The position numbers were made by a program, and so were the translations under genes. A stretch of DNA of 64,000 nucleotides. Origin: Brumimicrobium oceani (lineage in GTDB: Bacteria > Bacteroidota > Bacteroidia > Flavobacteriales_D > Crocinitomicaceae). Below, one piece after another: positions 8,918 through 18,502 of this stretch; position 1 is the first letter of the stretch; each line of letters begins with the position of its first letter. The notes below the pieces were generated by a model, which made no database searches, had not been told where the DNA came from, and worked only from the letters and a program-made list of their open reading frames with translations. The DNA is taken from the NCBI RefSeq assembly GCF_003143775.1, contig NZ_QFRJ01000002.1:1-64000 (forward strand). The letters are read 5' to 3'.

Positions 8918-9598
8918 TTAAACTAACTCAATCCCTGCATTTATCGCATTTGCAATATTGTTTCTTAATGTAATTAAATCGGATTTCATCATGTAGCAAG
9001 GTGCGGTAACTACTTTGTTTACCCTATCCACATTGATTTCATTGGCTAATTTCATTGTTGTGGCCACGCCCGTTTTTGAAAGTCCTTCAACAAATCCATT
9101 GATATCATAATCAGATTCTGCTTTATCTGAACCAATGGTCATAAAGGTTTTCACATTAGAGCCTTCAAACGCCTTGGCTACAACCACTGGACTTACGCAC
9201 AAGGCAACAATTGGTTTTCCAACATTGGCCATGTTTACCAGTAACAATTTTACTTCAGGCAGAATACTTCCATTTGGACCTTCAAATGCCCATGAAGTAA
9301 AGTTTTTCGCACTTCCAAAACCACCGGGAATTACAATCATGTCTAAATCTGCTGGAGTTATATCGTTAATTTCTGTGACTTCACCTCTAGCAATTCTTGC
9401 CGATTCCACCATCATATTGCGGCTTTCCTTCTGTTCTTCACCATTCAAATGGTTTACGACATGGTGTTGATTTTTATCTACACTTATGCAAACCGCCTCA
9501 TGTCCAGCCTCTGCAATTGCCAATAATGCAAATACCGATTCATGAATTTCCGCTCCATCATACACTCCACAACCGGATAATAAAACTCCTATTTTCAT
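8918..9598 (-). CDS. elbB: ElbB-like DJ-1/PfpI family glyoxalase
   Basis: A 226-aa protein whose whole length fits the ElbB group of the DJ-1/PfpI superfamily, described as glyoxalase-like and linked to isoprenoid synthesis. Visible family features are the N-terminal MKIGVLLSGCGVYDGAEIHE, the glycine loop VIPGGFGSAKN (about 91) and the nucleophile-elbow cysteine in VALCVSPVV (about 133). It is cytoplasmic, with no signal peptide. It is convergent with tsaD and divergent from the DCC-family gene. The cellular substrate is uncertain. Confidence 0.85.
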   Translation of the reverse strand: MKIGVLLSGCGVYDGAEIHESVFALLAIAEAGHEAVCISVDKNQHHVVNHLNGEEQKESRNMMVESARIARGEVTEINDITPADLDMIVIPGGFGSAKNFTSWAFEGPNGSILPEVKLLLVNMANVGKPIVALCVSPVVVAKAFEGSNVKTFMTIGSDKAESDYDINGFVEGLSKTGVATTMKLANEINVDRVNKVVTAPCYMMKSDLITLRNNIANAINAGIELV

Positions 9599-9677
9599 AT
9601 TATAATCTTTTGTTCTTTTAAAAATCTCAAGACTTCTAAGATAAAGGATTAAATTTGTTTTTAAATAGAATTAAGCA

Positions 9678-10088
9678 ATGAATTTGGAAGAAGTCCTAAA
9701 ATTAAAGCGAATTGTTTTCTACGATGGCGATTGTGGATTCTGCAATACTTCTGTTCAATTAATTCTCAAAAATCGTAAGACAGACTTCTATTTCATTCCT
9801 TTGCAATCAGATAAAGCTCACCAAATCATGTCCCGATTTAATGAAGAAATAAAGATGAATACTTTATACTTGATCGAGCATCAGAAATTATATAAGAAAT
9901 CTACTGCGGCCCTTCGTATTGCGAAAAATTTAAGAAAGGCCTATCCCCTTCTCTATTATATCGGTTTTATCGTACCTCCATTTATCCGAGATTGGATATA
10001 TGACCAAATTGCAAAACGCCGACACAGTATACGACCAGGTTATTGCGCTATGCCTTTGGAGGAAGAAAAGAAGTTTTTTATGGCTTAA
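9678..10088 (+). CDS. DCC-family (DUF393) thiol-disulfide oxidoreductase-like protein
   Basis: A 136-aa protein with the family signature FYDGDCGFCN at about residues 13-22, in which the D-x-D-C-x-x-C arrangement names the DCC family. The fold is thioredoxin-like, but the biological role of the family is not well defined. A hydrophobic stretch (about residues 93-108) may contact the membrane. It is a single gene with no clear operon partner. The start ATG at 9678 fits the family N-terminus. Confidence 0.85.
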   Translation: MNLEEVLKLKRIVFYDGDCGFCNTSVQLILKNRKTDFYFIPLQSDKAHQIMSRFNEEIKMNTLYLIEHQKLYKKSTAALRIAKNLRKAYPLLYYIGFIVPPFIRDWIYDQIAKRRHSIRPGYCAMPLEEEKKFFMA

Positions 10089-10288
10089 CGAATGATCGGG
10101 TAACAAGGGAAACAATGTGCGAAAAGATATTTTCTATATTTTAGAATGTAAGGTTTTTAATTGACAGAAGACCAAACTGACAAAAGTGTAATTTATCTAA
10201 AGTCCAAAAGTCCTTATCTGATTTATGTTTTCCTTTGGCCTGTTAGATATTACTTAGGCCATAATGATAACTTACTCCTTTTAAAATT

Positions 10289-10870
10289 AATGGGTTACCC
10301 GCTATCTTACCAGCTCTATATAACAGAAATAACTAGCTATAAATTATGACTTTGCAGCTAAATTAATATATGATGATAATCAAAAAGAGATTCCTCAGTC
10401 GTTTAACTCCTCCGGAATGACAGGTGTTATGTACTATTGATTGGGGAAAGTTGCTGAAGCTTTGCTTCAGCAACTTTCCCCACCTAACCAAGCTATCGAT
10501 TGTCATTCCGAAAATACCGAGTATTGAGGAATCTCTTTTGTTGATTAGAAAATCTTCAATAAGTCATTAAGTCATATTAAACTAATCTCAAAGGTTTTAA
10601 ATTGAAATTAGTGGTAACTTTAAGTGGAATCAAAAAATTAATGCTTATTGGGAACTTTACCAGCTACTTAATCTACGACAACAAAAGGAACTCTATTTAA
10701 TTAGGCCAAATCCTTACAGAGTTGAAAACCTTATTTTCAACTGGTTGAAAAAATAAATTTGCAAAGATTCCTGTTAGTTTACCCCTGAATCACATTATGG
10801 TTGGGTTAGATATATTTACTGGTAAAGTATCGGATAGGCATTTAAAAATTAAAAGAAAGAACTTTAAAAA
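10289..10870. repeat. Cluster of dispersed-repeat modules and hairpins
   Basis: This gene-free region between the DCC gene and the outer-membrane-like gene contains three diverged copies of a module close to AATGCyTrTCsGGnnCTTTACCAG. One is near 10291-10316, one near 10639-10664 (both plus) and one near 10818-10846 (minus). A segment at about 10735-10780 matches, inverted, the plus-strand sequence at 21476-21518 (ttcaacaaattgaaaa part). A hairpin is nested inside at 10381-10540. The layout resembles the repeat at 21380-21894, so this is probably a degraded relative. Confidence 0.6.
10381..10540. repeat. Nested inverted repeat with a perfect 19-bp hairpin
   Basis: The outer arms (10381-10422 and 10501-10540) are imperfect complements sharing agagattcctca and cggaatgaca. 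In the middle, 10442-10460 and 10464-10482 form a perfect 19-bp stem with a 3-base loop. The whole can fold into one long cruciform or RNA hairpin. No ORF is present. Confidence 0.7.
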
Positions 10871-10955
10871 ATGAAAGTACAATTATCGACAAATCCCGAT
10901 AGATTTCCTTCGTGTTGTAGACTTATAACTTTACTTTGTGTAATTAAATTTAGAT

Positions 10956-11624
10956 ATGAACTATTTGAACAAATTCCTTTTAGGAATATCCATAATTTCA
11001 CTTTCTTGCCTAGCAAAAGCACAAGAAGAGAGCTCCACTCCTATTTCGAATCCACCAATTTCTATGGAAGCTTTTGTAGGAAATCGAAATTTTTCTTACC
11101 AAATGATTATCAATAAAAAATTACAGAGCTTACCCAAGTTTGGCTTTTTTGGTGTTACGCACCTGCAACCAGAATGGGAAAAGCCAAAGATCGATGACTA
11201 CATGGTGCAAGGAAACCTGACTTATAGCGTCATTAAAGGTATAGACTTATCGAGTGGCTTCATCATGAATCCGATTGACGGAATTCGACCATCGGCAGGA
11301 ATTATTTTTTCTATTGCTAATGAAAAAATATTAGCAGTTTTAAACCCAAGGATTGACTTAACAAAAAATGCAAATTTTGAAACTATAGGACTGCTGGAAT
11401 TCAAACCAAAATTAACCGAAAAACTGCGATTATACACCAGACTGCAAGGAGTATACAAGCACAATATAGGCTTCGACCATCACAGCAGAAGCTACATTAT
11501 GCTTCGTGCAGGAATTAGCTTCAAAGAATTAACTTTCGGAGCAGCAACTAATTTTGATTGGTATGGACCAATGAGAATAAATAAAAACAACTATGGAGGT
11601 TTTGTTTCGGTAAATTTATTTTAG
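10956..11624 (+). CDS. Hypothetical outer-membrane beta-barrel-like protein
   Basis: A 222-aa protein with a cleavable signal peptide (residues 1-22, ending CLAKAQ). The rest shows alternating polar and hydrophobic residues (for example GFFGVTHLQPEW, YTRLQGVYKHNIGF) and ends in Phe (VSVNLF), as outer-membrane barrels often do. I recognise no specific family. The start ATG at 10956 begins the signal peptide directly. It is followed 70 bases later by a methyltransferase gene on the same strand, with no evidence of a functional link. Confidence 0.65.
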   Translation: MNYLNKFLLGISIISLSCLAKAQEESSTPISNPPISMEAFVGNRNFSYQMIINKKLQSLPKFGFFGVTHLQPEWEKPKIDDYMVQGNLTYSVIKGIDLSSGFIMNPIDGIRPSAGIIFSIANEKILAVLNPRIDLTKNANFETIGLLEFKPKLTEKLRLYTRLQGVYKHNIGFDHHSRSYIMLRAGISFKELTFGAATNFDWYGPMRINKNNYGGFVSVNLF

Positions 11625-11694
11625 CGAAGGTATTTTACTACCTGGACTCCTCTGGAATTTAAACCGAACGGATATTTTCATATCTTCACAAACA

Positions 11695-12354
11695 ATGAAA
11701 TTCTATCAGAAAATTTTCGCCTCAAAATATGATTCGTTTATGACGAACATAGAATTGACTTTAGGTCCAATTAGAGAAGAACTGATCAGTGAATTGGAAG
11801 GAAATATATTGGAAGTGGGTTCTGGAACAGGTACGAATTTCAAATATTATAACGCTAAAGCCAGAGTTATCGCCATTGAACCTTCTTCTTTTATGTTGGA
11901 GAAATCAAAAGTAAAGATTCCGGAAAACATTCACATCAGAACTTTCAATTTAGGTATTGATGATATCAAGTTAAACTCAATAATTGATGACCAATCATTA
12001 GACTTCATTGTTTGTACCCTTGTATTATGCACAATTCCAAACCAGAATACAGCTTTTGATAATTTCAAAAAGTGGTTAAAACCTTCTGGGAAACTTATCA
12101 TCTTAGAACATATTCACGCACAAAATAAACCGATGCGATTTTTGTATAACTTAGTGAATCCTGTGTGGAGAATTATTGGTGAAGGCTGTAATTTGAATAG
12201 AGATACAGATGATTCCTTAAAAAAAGCCGGGTTTACAGTAGAAAGTGAGCAGTATTTTAAAAATTCATTAGATTTTTATCAAGGGGTATTTAAGGTTTCG
12301 AGTTTTGACCAAGAAGTAAAAAGCTATTCAGAAGCAAAAAAGTTTAGAAAATAA
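11695..12354 (+). CDS. Class I SAM-dependent methyltransferase
   Basis: A 219-aa protein with the SAM-binding motif I (LEVGSGTGTNFKYY, about residues 38-51), the acidic residue of motif II in VIAIEPS, and a motif IV-like FIVCTLVLCTIP. The C-terminal half (LEHIHAQNKPMRFLYN and the CNLNRDT region) resembles the METTL7/UbiE-like type 11 group that acts on small molecules. The substrate cannot be predicted. It is likely cotranscribed with the next gene, 22 bases downstream. Confidence 0.8.
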   Translation: MKFYQKIFASKYDSFMTNIELTLGPIREELISELEGNILEVGSGTGTNFKYYNAKARVIAIEPSSFMLEKSKVKIPENIHIRTFNLGIDDIKLNSIIDDQSLDFIVCTLVLCTIPNQNTAFDNFKKWLKPSGKLIILEHIHAQNKPMRFLYNLVNPVWRIIGEGCNLNRDTDDSLKKAGFTVESEQYFKNSLDFYQGVFKVSSFDQEVKSYSEAKKFRK

Positions 12355-12376
12355 TTAAGTTTACATTTAAAACGAC

Positions 12377-12877
12377 ATGAAGCATATGCTAATAAATCAA
12401 CTTAAATATTTCGGAATTCTATTCTTTATGCTTTTTGCACTCCCCGCTTTTGGTCAGTCCATTCAGCAAGAAAAAATGCAAGAATTGAGTTTTTTAATCG
12501 GAAATTGGGAAGGAGTTTCAAAAAGCTACAAGCAGGGTGTTGTTGAGAAGCAAGTTCCGGCTTTTACTCAAATTAGTTATAAACTAGATCAATCCATCAT
12601 CACATTAGATTTGCAATCTGAATCATTACAATTGCACACCGTCTTTTATTTTGATGAAAAGACTAATTCTTACTCCTACAATCCATTTTACAAAACGGGT
12701 TCTGGAAGCTATAAAGCAGAATTCATAGAGGGAAAGCTCATTGTTTCTCCTAGCGAAACGAAAAGATTCATATTCACAAGCTCACCAGAAGGTGATTTTA
12801 TAGAATACGGAGAAAACCTTGTTGATGGTGTTTGGGTAAAATATTTTGAAGATGTTTTCAACAGGGTTGAAGAGTGA
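12377..12877 (+). CDS. Exported lipocalin-like (DUF1579-like) protein
   Basis: A 166-aa protein with a signal peptide (about residues 1-26, ending PAFGQ). The mature part starts with MQELSFLIGNWEG, the pattern of small beta-barrel DUF1579/lipocalin-like domains, followed by alternating beta strands. A ligand cannot be inferred. It follows the methyltransferase closely on the same strand. An alternative start is the second Met (residue 4). The family link rests on the N-terminal motif only. Confidence 0.6.
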   Translation: MKHMLINQLKYFGILFFMLFALPAFGQSIQQEKMQELSFLIGNWEGVSKSYKQGVVEKQVPAFTQISYKLDQSIITLDLQSESLQLHTVFYFDEKTNSYSYNPFYKTGSGSYKAEFIEGKLIVSPSETKRFIFTSSPEGDFIEYGENLVDGVWVKYFEDVFNRVEE

Positions 12878-12924
12878 TGTTGACCATTTATAATTGATAA
12901 TTCGAAATTCATCACCCATAATTA

Positions 12925-14694
12925 TCAAATCCTGCTCTGATAAGTGTATAACTCATAATATCTACCTTCCTTTTCCAGCAGCTCTTTGTGCTTTCCGCGT
13001 TCAACGATATTCCCTTCTTCAATAACCAAAATTTGATCTGCCTGCTGAATTGTACTTAATCTGTGTGCAATCACAAAAGTCGTTCTGTCTTTCATTAGTT
13101 CATTTAGACTTTTCTGAATAAATGTTTCACTTTGTGTATCTAAATTTGAAGTCGCCTCGTCTAAAATGATCAGCTTGGGATTTGCGAGTAATGCTCTTGC
13201 AATTGAAATTCTCTGTCTTTGTCCACCCGACAATTTCACCCCTCTTTCACCAATCACGGTGTCAAGTCCCAAATCGAATCTGTCCGTAAATTCGTTCACA
13301 TAAGCACCAATCACGGCTTTTTGTAATTCCTCTTCTGTGGCATTTGGTCTTGGAAATAGTATGTTTTCTCTGATTGTTCCTTCGTAAAGAAAATCATCTT
13401 GTAGCACAACACCAAGGTTTGAACGATAGGAAGATAAATTAACTGTGGCTAAATCTATTCCATCAATCGTCACTTTTCCGCTGGTTGGATTTAAAAAAGT
13501 AGCCACTAATCCAGCAATTGTAGACTTTCCAGAACCTGATGATCCAACTAAAGCAGTTACAGAACCTGCGGGAGCTTCAAAATTGATTGAATGTAAGACC
13601 TCTTTTTCTTCATCGTAGCTAAAACGTACGTCTTTAAATTTCACGTCTCCTACCAAATCTCTGAGAACATGAGTGCGTTTTTCGTTATCATCTTCTTCCT
13701 TCATCTTCATGAGCTCTTGTGTTCTATCGAGTCCTGCCATGGCATCGGTTAACTGCGAACCAATATTGCTCATCTGCACAATCGGGGCAATCATAAAACC
13801 AAGGAATAAAGTAAACATGATAAAATCTCCAGCGGTCATTGTACCATAAATCATGTAATAGCCACTCAACCCAATAATCCCGGCAGAAGCTAATCCAAGT
13901 AAAAAGGTAGAAGAACTGGTTATAAATGAAGTCGTAGTTAAACTTTTCTTCACATTTTGGAACAAGCGCTCCACCCCATCTTCAAACACGACACTTTCTT
14001 GTTCTTCGGCATTAAAACCTTTAATTACTCGCACACCATTTAAGGTTTCCGTTAACCTCCCAGTTACTTCCGCATTGATTTTTCCTCTGGCCCTAAAAAT
14101 TGGTCGAATTTTCTTAAATGATTTCAAGGCAACAATACCAAACACAGCAACAGGAACAATCGTGAAGAGGGTCATCACCCAATTCATATTCAATAAAATA
14201 ATCAAAGAAAAAATGGCAGTTAAGGAACCACCAATTAATTGAACCAATCCTGTTCCCACGAGGTTTCTTACACCTTCCACATCGTTCATGACGCGTGAAA
14301 CCAGCGCCCCTGATTTATTATTATCAAAAAAGCTAATTGGAAGTTTCAATAACTTTCGTTGAACTTCTGCTCTTAAAATAGAAATTAAGCGCTGTGCCTC
14401 CACACTCAACAATAAGGTGAGCAAATAAGAGGTAACCGCTTGCACTAGAACCGCCACAGAAACTACAGCTACCAAAATCATTAAATTTTGCATATTTCCG
14501 CTGGGCACTATATCGTCTAGAAAAATCTTAGTTGAGTAAGGTAAAATTAATCCCGCACCACTTTTAATTAAAATTAAGAATAGCCCCAGAAAGATGAGTT
14601 TCTTTCTTGGCCATATATACTCTTTGAACGCCCATTTAAAGGAAACATTCTTGTTTTTCTCTGTCTTCTGCTCTTGACTTCCCATTCCTCTCAT
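12925..14694 (-). CDS. MsbA-type ABC exporter, fused permease and ATPase
   Basis: A 589-aa half-transporter with an N-terminal six-helix exporter domain (about residues 30-315) and a C-terminal ATPase. The ATPase shows Walker A GSSGSGKST, signature LSGGQRQR, Walker B LIILDEATSNLD and the switch histidine in IAHRLST. It would work as a homodimer in the inner membrane; lipid or drug export is typical, and the substrate is unknown. The -7 box TATCTTTG ends 4 bases before the first ATG, so translation may begin there without a leader or at the next Met (14685). Confidence 0.9.
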   Translation of the reverse strand: MRGMGSQEQKTEKNKNVSFKWAFKEYIWPRKKLIFLGLFLILIKSGAGLILPYSTKIFLDDIVPSGNMQNLMILVAVVSVAVLVQAVTSYLLTLLLSVEAQRLISILRAEVQRKLLKLPISFFDNNKSGALVSRVMNDVEGVRNLVGTGLVQLIGGSLTAIFSLIILLNMNWVMTLFTIVPVAVFGIVALKSFKKIRPIFRARGKINAEVTGRLTETLNGVRVIKGFNAEEQESVVFEDGVERLFQNVKKSLTTTSFITSSSTFLLGLASAGIIGLSGYYMIYGTMTAGDFIMFTLFLGFMIAPIVQMSNIGSQLTDAMAGLDRTQELMKMKEEDDNEKRTHVLRDLVGDVKFKDVRFSYDEEKEVLHSINFEAPAGSVTALVGSSGSGKSTIAGLVATFLNPTSGKVTIDGIDLATVNLSSYRSNLGVVLQDDFLYEGTIRENILFPRPNATEEELQKAVIGAYVNEFTDRFDLGLDTVIGERGVKLSGGQRQRISIARALLANPKLIILDEATSNLDTQSETFIQKSLNELMKDRTTFVIAHRLSTIQQADQILVIEEGNIVERGKHKELLEKEGRYYELYTYQSRI

Positions 14695-14698
14695 CTCG

Positions 14699-14706
14699 CA
14701 AAGATA
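14699..14706 (-). promoter_or_regulatory. -7 box of the ABC exporter promoter
   Basis: TATCTTTG on the minus strand is a perfect TAnnTTTG match. A TTG lies 21 bases upstream as a possible -33 element. The distance to the first ATG is only 4 bases. Confidence 0.55.
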
Positions 14707-15187
14707 GGATTAACTTGGGTTTATTTGCAATGCTAAATTAACGCGCTTTAGATAAATCCAAAATTCAGAAATCAACTATAAAAAGCCTAAAAACACCAAC
14801 AGTTATATTACCAGTTCATTTAGTACAAACTTTGCTATCAAAAAGAAAACCACTTATGCTTTTTGAGCAATCTTTCATTCTGTATTTTCTATTGGATATA
14901 AAAGCTCTGAAAATCAATTAGTAAATAGCATTGGCTGTAGTTCCTTTAAACTATTGGCTTGTCGGTAACTTTATCCAATATTTTATTGATTGCAATAAAA
15001 ATGGAATTCTCTTTAATTATCAATGATTAGGATGGCCATATCAGCTTAAAGGAGTCAAAATAATTGAAATTGTAATAAAACAACTAATTTGTTATACTTC
15101 ATTTTAGCTTTAAATTTTCGTTTATGTAAAGTTATAATGAATCCAGCATTTAACTGATAAGCAATTCTATAGGTGATAAAACAATCG
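14707..15187. other. Gene-free region with one dispersed-repeat copy
   Basis: About 480 bases with no supported ORF. The stretch 14953-14980 (ggcttgtcggtaacttta core) is a further diverged copy of the module found at 10.3-10.9 and 21.4-21.8 kb. The rest is AT-rich with nothing recognised. Confidence 0.45.
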
Positions 15188-16627
15188 TTACTGTTGTTCT
15201 AGGGCCTTATATCTTCTATCGATTTGAATGAAAGTTAATTCTATTGTTTCATAATCGTTATTTGGTCTAGGGGACAATGCGGGAGCGGAAACCACAACCC
15301 CCTCTGCATCCATCAACATATAATGAGGATAAGTAGTCACATTCATTCTTTTTAAGATAGGATTTGTGTTTTCAACAACTGAAAAATCCCAAGCAATATT
15401 GTGTTTTTTAATAAATGGTGATGGGTCTGTGAGCAATTCATCCCCTTTACTTGTGACCAAAACTGTAACAAACTGAATGTTTTTGGAGTATTTCTGCTGC
15501 AACTTGTACAGCAATTCTAAATCATTTAGAGATTTTGGCAGATTTTTATTTACAAATTGTATGTAAGTATGCTTACCATAATAATCGCTTTGATACTTTG
15601 TGGTTCCATTTACGTCAATACTAAAGTCAGGAATTTTTGTTCCAGGAACAAGATCCAATAAGCGATATTTCAAGTTTGATGCGACGGTCTTATTTTGCTT
15701 AAAAAGAGCATAATTAGCTACACTATCCATCATCGTTAAAATATTAGTTTGAGGATAATCTTTGGTAAAAAAAACTTCAGAAAGCATTTTCAACATAATC
15801 AATTCTCTCAACTTTAAATTTTTAAGCGAATAATCGCCACCTAAGGCATTCATTGCCAAACTTGGACTCCTTTGTATAACTGCTTCATAGAACTTTTCAT
15901 TTACTGACTGAGATAATTGTCTTTCATACATTTTATAGTAAGAATCGATATAATCCATATATCGGTCATTGTGATACCAAACAGTTTCTGGCTTTAAGTA
16001 AAAGTCGAATTTCTCATATTTATTTCTGTGGCCAACGAAAGCCAAATCGTCGAGAGAAGCTACTGAGAATTTTACGTAAGTCTTGAAAAATTGACTAGTA
16101 TCTGCTTGATATTGCTCTGCTAAATTAAGTTTAAAAGAATCTAATTTTTGAACAAAAGTTGTAGACTTAACCGATCTGGGCTGATAATATTGTTGAAGAA
16201 AATTATACTGCGCATCCTCAAACATTAAAATTTTGTAATTAATATCAGTAGAATCTAATGACAAGAAAAAGAACTCTACCTCCACTCCTTTAGCGTTAGG
16301 GTCAACATAAGGAGAGCTGGCACCAGCATAAACCTGATAATCGGAACCAGGCTGAAGATAAATATGAAAGAAATTATCTTCTACTTCTACCCTAACTTTT
16401 CGGGTTTCTGAATTATAAAAGCTCAACTTAAAGGTTGAATCTGCTGCAACGTTTGTACTCGCTACTTGAGTTCTTAAATGACTCAGGTAATCATCAATAA
16501 AAAAAACTTTCACTTCTTTGCCTACATAATCATTGGCAAAACCTTCAATTGTTGTTATGGGTTGCTGTGCAGTAGCAAACAAATTTACAGCAATCAAGAA
16601 TAAAAAAGCGAATGAAATTTTGAACAT
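15188..16627 (-). CDS. Exported TlpA-like thioredoxin-fold protein lacking CxxC
   Basis: A 479-aa protein with a signal peptide (about 1-20, ending FATAQ). The middle is helical, and the C-terminal 150 residues fit a TlpA/AhpC-type thioredoxin fold: LVPGTKIPDFSIDVNG before the domain, HTYIQFVNKNLPKSL where the redox motif normally sits, and a cis-proline-like TTYPHYMLMD. The usual W-C-x-x-C is absent, so a redox role is unlikely. Bacteroidota have many such proteins with unknown function. It is a single gene, with no terminator recognised. Confidence 0.7.
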   Translation of the reverse strand: MFKISFAFLFLIAVNLFATAQQPITTIEGFANDYVGKEVKVFFIDDYLSHLRTQVASTNVAADSTFKLSFYNSETRKVRVEVEDNFFHIYLQPGSDYQVYAGASSPYVDPNAKGVEVEFFFLSLDSTDINYKILMFEDAQYNFLQQYYQPRSVKSTTFVQKLDSFKLNLAEQYQADTSQFFKTYVKFSVASLDDLAFVGHRNKYEKFDFYLKPETVWYHNDRYMDYIDSYYKMYERQLSQSVNEKFYEAVIQRSPSLAMNALGGDYSLKNLKLRELIMLKMLSEVFFTKDYPQTNILTMMDSVANYALFKQNKTVASNLKYRLLDLVPGTKIPDFSIDVNGTTKYQSDYYGKHTYIQFVNKNLPKSLNDLELLYKLQQKYSKNIQFVTVLVTSKGDELLTDPSPFIKKHNIAWDFSVVENTNPILKRMNVTTYPHYMLMDAEGVVVSAPALSPRPNNDYETIELTFIQIDRRYKALEQQ

Positions 16628-16703
16628 AATTTTAAATTTTAAACCCTTTCGAAGCTTGAAATAAATATCATTTTATTTAACCCGCTGTTAGTCCAGGGTA
16701 TAA

Positions 16704-17165
16704 CTACTTAACGAGTTTTTCTGAATTGGTTACAAACAAATCAATACTCCCACCACTTTTGTGAATTTCTCTAACAATTGTAGAGTTAATTGGCGTAAAC
16801 TCGGGATCGGTCATGAAGAAAACACTTTCTATGCCAGAAATTTCAAAGTTCATTTGGGCGATACTCCTTTCATAACCAAAATCTTTAGAATCACGTAAAC
16901 CTCGCACGATGAATTCGGCATTAATTTGTTTACAAAATTCCACAGTTAAACCACTAAATTCTTGAACTTTCACTCTTTCATTTCCCTCAAAAATGGATTC
17001 AATATGTGCTTTTCTATGCGATAAATCAAACAAATACTTCTTTGAAGTATTTTGTCCAATTGCAATAATAACTTCATCAAAAAGCTTTAATGCTTTATCG
17101 ATAATACATTCATGACCTTTGGTGAAAGGATCGAACGAACCCGGAAAAACTGCTTTTGTTTTCAT
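16704..17165 (-). CDS. coaD: Phosphopantetheine adenylyltransferase
   Basis: Catalyses the penultimate step of coenzyme A synthesis (4'-phosphopantetheine + ATP to dephospho-CoA). The 153-aa length is typical. The N-terminal PGSFDPFTKGHECII contains the nucleotidyltransferase T/S-x-G-H motif, RGLRDSKDFGYE is the conserved central loop, and INSTIVREI corresponds to the C-terminal ISSTxVRE motif. It lies 23 bases after rsmD on the same strand and is probably the last gene of the DUF3822-rsmD-coaD operon. Confidence 0.95.
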   Translation of the reverse strand: MKTKAVFPGSFDPFTKGHECIIDKALKLFDEVIIAIGQNTSKKYLFDLSHRKAHIESIFEGNERVKVQEFSGLTVEFCKQINAEFIVRGLRDSKDFGYERSIAQMNFEISGIESVFFMTDPEFTPINSTIVREIHKSGGSIDLFVTNSEKLVK

Positions 17166-17188
17166 AGAATTAAAGTTTAAATATAAAG

Positions 17189-17731
17189 TTAAGCATCATG
17201 CTTAAAGAAACTAAACACAACATGACCATATCTTCTGGAATGTTGAAATCCTTTTTGATCCTCAAACTTATTGTGCTTACTGTGTTCTAGAATAAATAAA
17301 CCTTCTTGTGTTAAGATTTCGCTATTCATAACTGCATCAATTAAATCTGCGTGCAATTTATCTTCGAATGGTGGATCGGCAAATATTAAATCATAAGATT
17401 GATGATTGTTGGCTACAAATTTCAAAACATCTGCTTTTACAACATTCATAGCTTTTGCAATATTATGCTCTTTCCCAAAGTCTTTCATAAACTTTACACA
17501 ACGAAAGTTTTTGTCTACAGAAGTAATTTGTCCTGCTTCACGAGAGGCAAACTCAAAAGAAATATTCCCGGTACCTGCGAAAAGATCTAATATTTTCAAA
17601 TTAGACATTGTAATTTCATTTTCCAATATATTGAACAAGCCTTCTTTCGCAAAATCTGTTGTTGGGCGAGATGGGAATCCTTTTGGAGGACTAAACCGTT
17701 GTTTTTTTAATAATCCACTAATTATACGCAC
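17189..17731 (-). CDS. rsmD: 16S rRNA (guanine(966)-N2)-methyltransferase RsmD
   Basis: Methylates G966 of 16S rRNA. The 180-aa protein has the family N-terminus MRIISGLLKKQRF, the SAM motif LDLFAGTGNISFE (about residue 48) and the catalytic FADPPF (about 119). Its start overlaps the end of the DUF3822 gene by 10 bases, which indicates cotranscription and probable coupling. Gene order with coaD is common in bacteria. Confidence 0.92.
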   Translation of the reverse strand: MRIISGLLKKQRFSPPKGFPSRPTTDFAKEGLFNILENEITMSNLKILDLFAGTGNISFEFASREAGQITSVDKNFRCVKFMKDFGKEHNIAKAMNVVKADVLKFVANNHQSYDLIFADPPFEDKLHADLIDAVMNSEILTQEGLFILEHSKHNKFEDQKGFQHSRRYGHVVFSFFKHDA

Positions 17732-18489
17732 AGGGTCTGTAGTTTTAGAATTGAATCAATAGTATTTAACTTAATGCTTTTCAATGGTTTGAGTTGATTT
17801 ACCAAAGCATAAGTTTGTTTCGCAATATCCTCTGTTTTGTCATCTGTATAGTAGAGGCTTAAACTTCCCTCCTCATTGGTTAATCCCTCTTGCTCAATGA
17901 CAAACAACAAGTTATAAAGAATATCCTCAGCGGTTTGATATTCAAAAGCATTAGAAAAAATCAATTCGTTTTTGTGAATAATTGTAATGTTTACATATTC
18001 ATCATTAACGCTAACGGTAATTTGCCGCTTAAATGTTCCCATTTGAAATAATGCACGGAGCGTCATTGCATGCTCATGCTTAAATGCAATCTGCGGATAT
18101 TTAATAATGAAGAAAGATTTTACCCAATCTGGAATTTCAAAAACATTGACCACATTTAATTCCATTAATCGATTAAAATCAATCATCCTTTCATCTAATG
18201 CATCACCAAACATAAGTTGAAAAACAGCTTTAGATGAGGATTCGTTGAAAACACTTAATGGAACAAGTGTATGTTTTGGAGTTGACCAAGCCATGGTATA
18301 TTCAGGATATTCGTCTTGAAGGGTCGTAATCGAATTAAAGATCTCTTTTAGTCTTCTTCGGTAAGCATCGGGTGTTCCTTCCAGCAATTCAAAATGATGC
18401 TGCTGAATAATTTCTTGATTAGAACGAAGAACCTCAGCAACATGTACTGAGGTTCTTGAAATATGTATGGTAAGTTGTGTATTACTCAC
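17722..18489 (-). CDS. DUF3822 family protein
   Basis: A 255-aa soluble protein. Its length, its position directly before rsmD/coaD and its pattern (N-terminal LTIHISRTSVHVAEV, later FAYQ/ILYNLLFVIEQ-like strands) fit DUF3822, a Bacteroidota family of unknown function with an actin/ASKHA-like look. The end overlaps rsmD by 10 bases. No catalytic motif is recognised. The assignment uses context as well as sequence. Confidence 0.75.
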   Translation of the reverse strand: MSNTQLTIHISRTSVHVAEVLRSNQEIIQQHHFELLEGTPDAYRRRLKEIFNSITTLQDEYPEYTMAWSTPKHTLVPLSVFNESSSKAVFQLMFGDALDERMIDFNRLMELNVVNVFEIPDWVKSFFIIKYPQIAFKHEHAMTLRALFQMGTFKRQITVSVNDEYVNITIIHKNELIFSNAFEYQTAEDILYNLLFVIEQEGLTNEEGSLSLYYTDDKTEDIAKQTYALVNQLKPLKSIKLNTIDSILKLQTLCV

Positions 18490-18502
18490 GTTGTTTTAAA
18501 TA

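Noticed and set aside
10161-10349. 62-codon plus-strand frame after the DCC-family gene
   Set aside because: TTG start without support, and its end consists of a dispersed-repeat module also found in non-coding places.
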